Positions 12,001 to 22,300 of a DNA stretch of 64,000 bases are shown here, in pieces (positions within the stretch are counted from its first letter, which is position 1; the number at the start of each line of letters is the position of its first letter). The position numbers were made by a program, and so were the translations under genes. The notes under the pieces were generated by a model. That model made no database searches. It saw only the letters and a program-made list of their open reading frames with translations, and was not told where the DNA came from. Origin of the DNA: Pleodorina starrii (lineage: Eukaryota > Chlorophyta > Chlorophyceae > Chlamydomonadales > Volvocaceae); assembly GCA_030267565.1 (NCBI GenBank), contig BRXU01000039.1, positions 434,001 to 498,000 of the forward strand. Direction: 5' to 3'.

Positions 12001-13885
12001 GCTGCAAAGAGGACAGGACAGGTGAGGGTCCAACACACAGTGTGCAACCGTCGTTAAGGGGCGGGGGGGAGTTGATAATTGATATACGAGGCGCGTATGC
12101 TTTGCCACAGTCAGTCAGTCAGCCAGTCAGCCCGTCCGTCAGCCCGTCAGTCACGGCAAATTAGGGGATGTGCCAGCGGGCTTGTGTGCCAGTGGCCGGC
12201 TTTCGGTTGTGGCGGGGGCTGTGGGTTGGGGGCCGAGGAGATGCCGTTCAAGGGGCGGGTAACGGCCAAGTTCCCGATCCAGCAGGCAGGCGAGCGGGGT
12301 ATTGTTTCCATCCATCCATTCAGGTTCCATCCAAGTTCCCATCCAGGCAGGCAGCCAGGCAGCCAGGCAGGCGACCGGGGTACTGCATTGTTTCCTTGTT
12401 GTGGCTGTTTTTCTGGGGGCTTGCAATTAACGGCAGTTAGCTCGGCTCGCCAACCACCAACCGCCAACCACCAACCTCCGAAGGCTTGATGTGCGACGCA
12501 GCGCCCGACTGCCTCAGCGCCGCCGCCGACGATGACGACGCGTTGACGTCAGCCGCCTCCGTCAGCGACAGTACGACACGCGCGGCGACGGCGACGCAGC
12601 CGTCGGCGGTGCGGTTGGCGTCGACGCTGCTGTTGGGCGCCGCCGCCGCGGCCGCCGCCGTTGGGATCTGCGGGTGTATGTGTGTGTGTTGGGGGGGTGG
12701 GGGTGGGGATGTGTGAGTGTGTCTGTGTGTGTGCGTGTGTGTTTGGGGGGTGGGGGTGGCGTTGATATCAACGGATAGGATGCGAGAGTTACAAAATGAG
12801 GGGCCACGAGGGACCCTCCTGCGCTGGCGGCGCATTCTGAGTCAACTCAGAACCTCACGGGCCGCCGCGGCATCTTCTTTCTTACCCCCGCGCGCCCTCT
12901 CCCCCCCCGCGCGACCCACCTGAATGGTCACCGTCGCGGCTCCAGCGCCCGCCAGCCCCCAGGGCTGCACCGCGCACATCCCGAAGCGGCGCCACAGGGC
13001 CGCCATGGGCGCCGCCGCCGCCTCCAGATGGATCGGCAGGCTGGGAGCGGGGCTGGAGAGGTCGAGGGAGGGCAGCAGCCGCAACGATCCCACCGACAGC
13101 GCCATCAGCAGCAACGAGCTTGAGGAGGAGGTGGAGGAGGTGGTGGAGGAGCAGGCCTGATGCGAAGAAAGGGTGGGGGGTGAGGTGAGGGGACTGGGGA
13201 GGTGGGTTGGGCTGGGGGCATGGTAGGCCGACGAAGATGACGCAAGCTTGGTGGGCTTACCGGGTAAACAGCGCTTGGAGGCGGCGGTGGTGGCGGCACC
13301 GGCGGCGACAGAGCCATGGCGGCAGGCGCCGGTGGCGGTGGAGACGCGCCGATGTAGGCACAGGTCAGGTTTGATGCGGCGAAGATGTACGGCAGTGGCG
13401 CCAGGCTCTCCGCCGCGATTTGCATCGCGACGTCGCACGCGGCCCGGGCCAGCGAGTTTGTGTCGTACATTCCCAGTACGATATTCGCGGAGCCGGTGAC
13501 GGTCCAAAACCAGGAGGATGGAGCTGTCGTACCACCGTACGACATGAGCAGTGTGAGGGTGTCATTGACGAAAGTGAAGCTGCGGGAGGCGAAATCGGTG
13601 AGGCTCCAGTCCAGAGAGAATGTGCAATTGCTGGCGTCAGGCGATGGAGGCCGCGGCGGGTAGCGCGGCGGGAATGGCGCCGGGGGCGGCGGGCCTGGGT
13701 CGACACGCCAGGAGGGAGGAGCGGAGCCGTACAGAGGTATTGTCATGACGGAAAAGTGACATCATGTACATGCTTTGGGTCGCGGGCGATCTGTACGCAC
13801 CTTGCGTGCGAACGGTAATCGCAAAGAAGCCATAGAGTGCCAGAATGAGGCAGAGCGAACTGGTGCCTGTTCGATGCCTTGGCAT
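9057..13885 (-). CDS. Type I membrane protein with proline-rich linkers and a novel ectodomain, 857 aa
   Basis: Eight exons (minus strand): 13885-13801, 13694-13261, 13156-12920, 12667-12476, 11993-11792, 11319-11201, 10800-10504, 10064-9057. Every splice phase joins and the sum is 858 codons including the stop. Residues 1-28 are a signal peptide (core SLCLILALYGFFAITV). Next come a PPPP linker, an ectodomain with NCTF, several N-x-S/T sites and Cys (SSWFWTVTGSANIVLGMY, LTCAYIGA), a second PPP linker, a Ser-rich segment with two Cys, an A/S-rich part with N-glycosylation sites (NSS, NRT, NAS), and a short Cys cluster (CANC) with a Ser/Thr stalk. Exon 6 encodes one membrane helix (GIIAGVIIGGVALLTLAVLV) followed by RRER. 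The cytosolic tail of about 470 aa is Ala/Gly/Pro/Gln-rich with a basic RRHRERFQRK patch. The Pro linkers fit algal cell-wall or surface glycoproteins; it is not a canonical pherophorin domain. The exon 5 acceptor (AAG) is the weakest junction. Confidence 0.65.
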
Positions 13886-15631
13886 ACGTGCCTGAACGAG
13901 GTCCTTCTGTACTTCTGAGGTTATGATAAGTACATCATGGTGTTTGCATTGTGAACTTCATGATTGTATTGAACAGCATCGTAGCCACTTCTTAGTCGTC
14001 TTTCCCTTTGCATTCGGACATTATGGCAATACAAGATGAAAACATAAACTACCATGTATTCAAATCCCGCTAGTAGAGCAGGCAGCTCGTGCGCTCTCTA
14101 GTCAAAAGTCAAAGTGCTGTCGTAGCTGCTGTACGGTACTTGATTCCGCTCGGGGCTCGGCCCCGGCCCCCCCGCACGCGCTGCTTTGCACTGCGCCAGC
14201 CCCTTGATTCGTTCTTCAGCGCAGCGCTACCCGTGTCGAAGCTGTCATCGTGTTTCGGGACGCAAAAAAGGCGTGAAAAGCCACCCGGTGTCGCACCTGC
14301 AAAAGTCTATAAGAGCAGGGTTGCCGCGCAATGTACTGAGAGCGTCTTGCAAGGGGCATCCTTAATGAGATCCGAGATGGCGAAGACTGGGTGGCGCGAC
14401 CTGGGCGACACGCCTCACACTTTTGACATATAAAACCTCCGGATCTCCCCTGATCTCCCGAGACCCCCCATCCCGTCCATGAACGAGAAGGCCTTGCAAG
14501 CGCCTCTGTAAGACCGGTTCTTGCAGGTCATCCTCACGAGGCGATCCCTTACTATCATTGCAAACAAAGTCGATGAGCACAGCCGCATGGGCCGCCCGCC
14601 TGCCTGCATTCCAGCACCTGTGATCATTTTGGGTCCACCGTAAAACGGTTTACTGCTTTCAGCTGGGCGGTCGGGTGAGAACGGGCGTGAGGAGCGCGGA
14701 GGCTTGGGGTTGCGTGCTCGCGCGCTGCCAGGCGCGGCACTTCCGTCGCCGTCCCCGACGGAAGTGCCGCGCCTTGCCGCGGGAAACCGGGCGGGATGGT
14801 GGACATGGGCGGGGGCGGGAGCGCGGGGCTTGGCCTGTGTCTTGTGAGTCTTAGGCGCCCGTGCGGTCAACTTTATAACTCCCCGAGTAGTGTAGTACCG
14901 TGAGCAGCGACGGCAACGGTTTATTACAACGGCGGACGAACCCCTCGGTTCGTATTTTTAACCCTTTTAAGACGTCTGAGTTGCGCAAAGGCCTCTCGGG
15001 CGGCGAAGTATGTTTTTTTACCGTGAAATGAAGGGCTTTGGTGGGTAGCTGGTTCTTCTGTAATGCTGTCGCGTTGCCTAAGCTGCTATTGCGGTCGTTG
15101 TTGGTTAGCGGTCCGAGCTGTACCAAAAAGGTACGAAAATTGCCGGAAATCTCGTCGCGACGTCGCCGATTGAGCCATGCAATCATCCGAGGTGATTTAT
15201 GCCGCAAAACAATTTTGAATGAGCGCATTTGCTAAAGAAAGAGGCATAGCTTCCGGCGGCGTAATTCTGTGTTGTCAGCTTGTCACCCTCCGGCAAAAGC
15301 TGCGAATGCGAAACCAATTCTGTACGTCTGTCACCCTCATGATTATGTCATATTAGTACGTGATGAAAGTGAAAGCGAGCAGTCAAGACTCAAGGGTCGC
15401 TCTCGTGGGTACAATGTCCCGTACTTCTAACCGGGAGCCGAAACCTGCCGGACGCGCGGCAACGGTGTAGTGTATGGAAATGTGTGGAACACATGTAGTG
15501 AAGCCTTTATTTGGCTTTGTGTATAGTGCGTGTCTGCATAAATTGGATTTTGCATTCTTGGCTGCCCTCAGCCGAGGTAGTTTAAAGTCCCTCTACATAG
15601 CGCTACTGCGTCGCAAGTAATTGCCGACCTA
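13886..15631. other. Intergenic region, divergent promoters
   Basis: Lies between the start of the minus-strand membrane protein (13885) and the 5' region of kinase B. No recognisable gene. A 125-codon open frame on the minus strand (15228-14851) has mixed composition and no neighbouring splice support. A perfect hairpin lies at 14731-14773. Base composition is less GC-rich than the genes. Confidence 0.55.
14731..14773. repeat. Perfect 18-bp-stem hairpin
   Basis: GGCGCGGCACTTCCGTCG is followed by a 7-base loop and its exact reverse complement CGACGGAAGTGCCGCGCC. There are no mismatches. It lies in noncoding DNA between two divergent genes. Confidence 0.85.
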
Positions 15632-16070
15632 ATGCTCTTGAGGCTACAACGCCTCGTTTGCTGCGGGCTTCCAGCTGACGCGAGGAAACCCGGCGATGTA
15701 GCTGGCCCTGGCCCCCCAGTCAACGCAGACAGTACTATTTTGATGGGAAATGGCCAAATCACAGGAACTGAAGTCCATGCTCGTTCGCATAATCGAGAGG
15801 ATACCGCAGGCGACCCGCGTCAGCCCGGCATGCTCTCGTCTTTGCCACCGCCGCATCCTCCGCGAGCGCAGCCATTGCCAAGCCAGTCATGCTCACAACC
15901 TCCAGATACAAGCGAGCTTGAGCAGCCGGTCCGATTACAAACACAGCATCCCGGCCCGGGGGTTGCCACATCGCCTTCGAGCGTGTCGGGGCCGCAGCGC
16001 CGGTCGCTTTTGCAGCTTGGATCCGAACCACTGAACTTTGATCCTCCGACAAGATTCGAAGAGCAGATGA
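15632..16070 (+). other. Possible 5' exon of kinase B
   Basis: An ATG-initiated frame from 15632 has protein-like content (GPQRRSLLQLGSEPLNFDPP, then TRFEEQMR) and stays open to 16201. At 16070 it meets AG-GCAAGT, which fits a GC-type donor, but no acceptor downstream restores the kinase B frame cleanly. It may therefore be a first exon, a separate small gene or chance. Confidence 0.3.
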
Positions 16071-16328
16071 GGCAAGTTGGCTGTCATTGTCTGGCCACGT
16101 GCGCCAACGCCTTGCGGCAAAGCCGCCCCTGGTGTTCGTTTGGCTGTTCGAGAACCGTCTTCCTGCAAATGTCATCCACAGCGCTCTTCCTCAACCCTTG
16201 AAATCGTACCTTTCCATGCCGTCCTTGCAAAGCCGTCCTTGCAAAATCGGTGCCTAAGAAAAGCATGTTCTTATGCTGCCCCACCGAAGCGCTTAAAAAC
16301 CCAACCGAAACCCAGGAGCGCCCGGAGA

Positions 16329-19300
16329 ATGCGTTTCCGTGCGACGGACATATTTGGCTTGCCAGCGTTCCCAGGTTCCCCCTCATGCGATTCGTGCTAT
16401 TTAACCCGCCCGCATCAGCTCCCTGGCTCACAAAACCCTCACTCAGCACGAACCTGTTTGCCCCCTGTTTCCGCCGGCCCCTCCCCGCCTCCATCCGCCA
16501 GGTCATCCTCCGCCACGCAGCACACCTGCGCCTCGCAGCTCGAGCCGCTCAGCCCCTTCGTCTCTCCCACGCCCGCAGCCGCAGCACCGTTAGCCGCCCC
16601 CGACGCCCCCGACCCACGCCCCCCCGACGACGCCCGCCAAAACGCCCACAACAACCAACCAGCATCCCGGACGCAACAACAACAACAACAACAGACACAT
16701 CCCGAGCAGCAGGACCAAACCCAGATCCAGCCCCAGTGCCGTTCAAAGCGGCCGGGCCAGGGCGTTCTGGCCGCGGTGGAAGCCGACGTCGGGACCACCA
16801 TGCTGATGGCGGCTGGTTCCGGAGCCGTGCAGGCGCTGACGCGGCACTTGATGGACTCTGACGAGATGCCCCTCTCCAGCTCCCTCTCGGAGCCGTTGCT
16901 GCAGAGCGCCAGCCCAGCCAGCAATGCCCCGCCCGAGCAGCACCCCCACACGCAGCACCGCCACCCGAGCAGCAGCGGCAGCGCCGGCACAGCCGTAACG
17001 GCGCACAGCGGCGCCAGGTCGCCAGCTGGGCAGGTATGGGCTGCGTCGGCCGCCGCCGCCGCCGCCGCAGGCGGCGACGGCGGCGGCGGCCGCGCCGCGC
17101 AGAGTGTGATGACGTCGCTCGAGCGCCCTCCAGCGCCGCCGCCGCCGCCGATGCCGACGGGACCCGTCGCGCGTGAGCGCAAGCCGCCCCGCGCCGGCGG
17201 CTTGGTGGAGCGGAGCGGCGGCAGCCGTCTTGGCAGGCCGGAGTTGGCGGTGTTAGGCCCGGCGGCGGGGGCGACGGCGCCGCTGCCGCCTACGCCGGGC
17301 CCCTCCGCCGCCCCGCCGAGCCCCTCCGCCGCCGCCCCGGCGGCGGCGGTCGCCAGCGGCGGCACCCGGGGCGGCGGCGCGCTCGGAATGTTGGGCGGCA
17401 TGACGCGGCGGCTGTTGACGATGGTGCAAGACGTCGGGAGCGTTGTATCGAATGTGGGTTTCATGTCGGGCTCGGCGCGGAGCGCAGACAGCGCGCCGGC
17501 GGCCGCGGTGGCGGCGGCGGCGGCGCCAGCAGCGGCGGCCGTCGCCGTACAACCGTCGGTAACCGAGCGTTCGGCGGAGGATGCGGCAGAGGACACTGGA
17601 GAGAACTGTGGCGGCGGGGAAGCCGTCGCCGTCAGGGGCGGGCTGGCGGCGGCGCCGCCGCCACAGCAGCAGCAATCGCTGCTCCAGAACCAAGGGCAGC
17701 AGCCGGATCTGCAGCAGCCGCCAAACCAGCATCTTCAGCAGCAGCACCAGCAGCACAAGCCCCAACCGTTGCCTCAACAACCGCAACCGCCAACCGCCGA
17801 GGCTCTGGAGCAATGGGCTCAGCCAGAGCGGGACTCCCGGGCGGCAGCTGGCGGCGGCGGCCGCGGCGGCGGCGGCGGTTTATACCCGCCGTACATCGCC
17901 GCCAGGGGCTCGCTGCGCGCCGGTAGTGACAGCGGCAGCGCCGCGGTGGCGGCGGCGGCGGCGGCGGCGCGTCGGGTCTGGGACGACGCTGGCGCCGAGC
18001 ACATGATGGCGCAGTACAACCCGGCGGGGTCGTACAACCCCCTGGGCACCAGTTCGACGAGTCGGCTGCCGAAGCATGCGGCGCGTGACGTGTGCCAGGT
18101 GAGCCGAGGTTCGACGTGGGATGAGGTTCGACGTGGGATGAGGTTCGACGTGGGATGAGATTCGACGTGGGATGAGGTGGGGTGCTTTTAAGGTGAGGTA
18201 AGGTGATGTGCTACGAGCTGAGTCGAGCTCCTAGGGTATCGTCAGAGGCCGTTTTGCCCGCTCATGTTTCTTGGGGGTGGAGTGCAGCCTAGGCGTTCAC
18301 CCCCTGATGAGGAGACCAGCTGGCGGTCGTAGCAGACGCCAGCTGCAACGACGCCAACAACAACATCGGCAATGAACATAACAAAACCAATGACCGATAC
18401 GATGAGGATGCAATGACGCCGAAATGGCATTGACAAAATGACGCTGAAAGCGCCGATATGGCAATGACGAGGACAAAAGAGCCCTCAAGAACCCTCAATA
18501 ACCCTCTACCGGTATGCAAACAACCCGCCATGCCATGCCACGTCGCGCCCATACCGCCCACACTCTCTCCCTCCCTCCATCCATCCATCCACCCGTCCCT
18601 CCCTCCCTCCCTCCCTCCACCCCACCCGCCCTCAGGTGGCTATGATGCAGATGCTGCACTTTGGCTCCACCTCGGGCCGTGTGCCGCTGCACCACCTGTC
18701 TACCCTCAACGTGACCAGTCTGTCCCGGGAGATACGCGGTCTGCACTGGATAGGCCAGGGGGGCGGAGGGGCGGTGTTCCAGGTGGGTAAGGAGCAGGAC
18801 ACGGGGGTGGGGGTGGCACGGCGGTGGCAGGGCGGTGGCAGGGCAGGGGACGGGAGGAGGGAGGAGGGCTGCGGTGTGGCGCGGGGAGTACGGCACAGCA
18901 TTGGGAGAGGGAGGGAGGGAGAGAGCGGGAGGGAGGGAGGGAGAGGGAGGGAAGGGCGCGAGGGTGGGTTGCTTCTGGCTGGGCTGAGGCGGGAGGCGGG
19001 AGGGAGGGGTGATGTCTGTTGTGGCCATATCTGGGCGGACAGGACAGGAGGAGGAGGCTGACGTGCGGCTGACGGTTGGGGGTCCCGACTCCCTAGCCGG
19101 GGGCCGAATGGGTTGCGGCTACCTATCCCGATGTCCCTTGGACCACCACCTCTGCCTTCAGGGTATCGTCTCTCTGGGTTTGCTGGGCGTCGCCGCCGCT
19201 GTCCCTTCGCTGCGGTTTCTGCTTTCATCTCACCCTTATTTGAGACCTTTTCCAGGGCCGCTGCCGCCGGTCTCGGGGACTCGGGCCCGTCGTCCGTAAA

Positions 19301-22300
19301 AATTCACCCTCTTGCTTTTGTAATGAACTCGGATTTATCCCCGCAGGGCGTGTGGCAGGGGGCGCCCGTGGCGGTCAAGTTCATGCTGGCGGCGCGACCG
19401 GAACACGTGGACGCCACGGCGCTGGAGGCCGTCGTCAGTTTGGCGGTTAGTGCCGTACAGGCAATGCTACTGCCGTACTTCGCATTGCCGTACTGCGTCA
19501 ATGTCGTACCGCCGTGCTGTCGTACAGCGCCATGAGTGTTTGGGATGCGTGGGTGTTCAAGCACTGCCCACTGTGTGCACTCTGCCCTCGTCCCCGTCGA
19601 AATCTATGTGTCTCGTGTGCGTGCGTGTGTCGTACACTTGCCGTACCGTCACTTTCGTTCGGTTTTAATCAACAAAGGGGAGCGTCGGGCGCTCGGGCCC
19701 TGCGCGGCTTGCGTTGTACCGCAGGTGGGTCACCCAAATGTGGTCACGACGTACAGCTTCGACGTGACGCGGCTCACGGAGGCGAGCTTTCTGCTCGACG
19801 GTGCCGTACTGCCGTACAGGCTTAGTCAGCAGCCCGCTGCGGGCAGCGTATGCGGCGGCGGCGGCGGAGAGGAATGCAGTGCCACGGTACGACTCGGGGG
19901 GTGCGGGATAGGGGGGGGGGGCAGGGGGCAGTGGTGACGTTGGCCGACAGGAAGCCTAATTAGGCTGGCTGGCCCCCCTCGCCGCCATCACCTTATCGCG
20001 GCAACTGTTTCTCGCGGGTATCCGGGCGACCCACCACACACACATACACACACGCGCACACACGCACCACAAGCACACGCACGCACACACGCACATACAC
20101 ACACGCAGCCAGCTCTGCGTCGAGCAGGAGGGGGTAGCGGCCCCTCACGCCCTTCTCCCACCGCAAGGGGGAGAGTGCTTAGGCGGTCTTTCCGTCGGGG
20201 CTGGGTTAGCAGCCCCTGGCCAGCGTCAGGGCCCGGTCAGATACTGTAACGACACACACGCATACACACGCACACACACATACATACACACACGCCGTTG
20301 CGCACACAACCCTCAGGCACTTTTCAACGCACTCATGGAGACGGATGCATCCCTGGAGCCACACAACGCTGGCGGCGGCGGCGGCGGCGCACACCGCCAC
20401 AACAACCGACCGACATACGGCGAGCTAGCGAGTCAGCGAACCGCTGGCGGCGGCGGTGGCGGCGGTGGCTGCTCGCGTCCGGCGTCGTCATACCGCGTCG
20501 AGAACCTCAGTATGCGTGTACGACGCGCGCAGGTAGGGTACGGCACGGTACGGCAATGTCGGGCTTCAGCACGTGCACGTCCCGCGGGGCAACGTTGCTC
20601 TGTACGGCACAGGCCGCTCCGCTCTCTCTTCCTGGTTCTCACTTTTTGCCGCCCGCTTCCCGGCGCGCGGACGTGCCGTGCATCGCGTACCCCTCGCGCA
20701 CGCTGACGCTGTCGTACTGTGTCGTACGACCCTGTGTCGTACGACCCCGTGTCGTACAGGCGGCGGCTCTGCTCGTCGGCGGGTCAACGGGCGGGACGCC
20801 GAGCAGCGCCGAAGCGCCCACCGCCGCCGGCCCGGACGGCGGCGGCGGTGGTTTCGGAGACCTGACCAATTCGCCGGGCGGCGGAGCCGCCGCCGCCGCC
20901 GCCGCCACCGCTGGGAGTGGGCAGCAGCCTGGTGCCGCGACCGCTGCGGCAGCGTCGCAGGGTCAGCAGCAGCAGCACCATAACCAGCAGCAGCAGCAGC
21001 AGTATCATCATCACCACCATCATCAGCAGCAGCAGCAGCACCAGAACGCGCCGGCGTCTGCCGAGACCTTTGGAATGGAGACGGTGTTCAATTCGGAGGA
21101 AGGGTAAGCGCCTTTGTGCCTCTGCGTGCCTGTGCCTCTGTGCCCCTGCGTGCCTGTGCCTCTGCGCCTCTGCGCCTCTGCCTCTGCCGGCGCCGCCGCC
21201 GCTGGCGCCCACCAATCCGTTCGTCCCTCTTAAGGCCGCCCCTTTACGGTAGTTAAGTCTTCCTCCGCCGCCGCGGTTCGTCGTTCCCCTTATGCCTCTG
21301 CCGCCGAGCACCGCCGCCAGAGCACGGTCCCTGGAGTATTGAGACACTGCGTCCCCTCCCCTCGACCCGCTCTCTTTGCCCGCCGCCGATCGCGCCCAGG
21401 TTTGGCGACCCGGATCTGACGGACAACGGCCAATCCTGGACCGTACGGCATGTGCTGTCTTACCTGAAGGCTCGTCCCGGCATGTACATGACGCACATCA
21501 TCATGGTACGATCAGTCCCAACCGTACGGCAGGCATACTCCGTTCGTAGACCTCTCTGCCTTCCTCCTGGGTACGGCACTGATGCCTCATCTCACATCGA
21601 GCGAAGGACTGCCTACCGGTAATCTGGCGGAATCTGCATAATCAAGATGAATTTTGCCGCAAGTGCCGCAAATCCTGGCCGTGTCATAACATCACATTTT
21701 CCCCATTTTTCATAAAAAAAATACTATATTCTCAGACATGCTCTTGCTCGTGTCGTGCTGCGTATCCAAGATGTGCCGTACCACCAGCAGACCTTGCAGA
21801 CTAGCGTTCGATTCCGTACATTGTCGTACACGCAGGAGTACTGCGACCGCGGCTCGCTGCTCTCCGCCATCAAGCGCGGCATCTTTCGAATGGAGGGACT
21901 GCCCGAAGACGACGGAAGCGGCGACGCCGCCGCCGCTCCCGCATCCAGCGGCGGCGGCGGCGGCAGCAGGGCTTCGGCGGCGACGGCGCCGCCGCCGCCG
22001 CCGCCGCTGGATGCGCCCAAGTTCACCAAGCGGGTGGTCCTCCGGGCGCTTCTGAGGACAGCGCGTGACGTTGCGCAGGTGCGGATAGGTCAGGTCAGGT
22101 CCGGTCGGTAGTTGACAACTAGAACCAACAGAACCAACAGAACCAACAGAACCAACAGAAACAACAGAAACAACTGACCGGCTGACTGCGTGTCAGCATG
22201 TAACGCCGCAAAAGCTACCGTATGCGGAGGACTGGCTGTGTGTGTGTGTGTGTGTCTCGAACCTACGACGGAATGCGACGCTGTTCGGAAGATGCGCTTG

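Noticed and set aside
12724..12807. Possible extra exon of the membrane-protein gene (reads FCNSRILSVDINATP)
   Set aside because: Adding it breaks phase with both neighbours; exons 12920 and 12667 join directly in phase 0.
13105..13746. Pherophorin-domain assignment for the proline-rich ectodomain
   Set aside because: The Pro linkers fit, but the spaced Cys pattern of pherophorin domains is not visible.
16439..17596. 385-codon minus-strand frame opposite kinase B
   Set aside because: Shadow of the Ala/Pro-rich first exon of kinase B.
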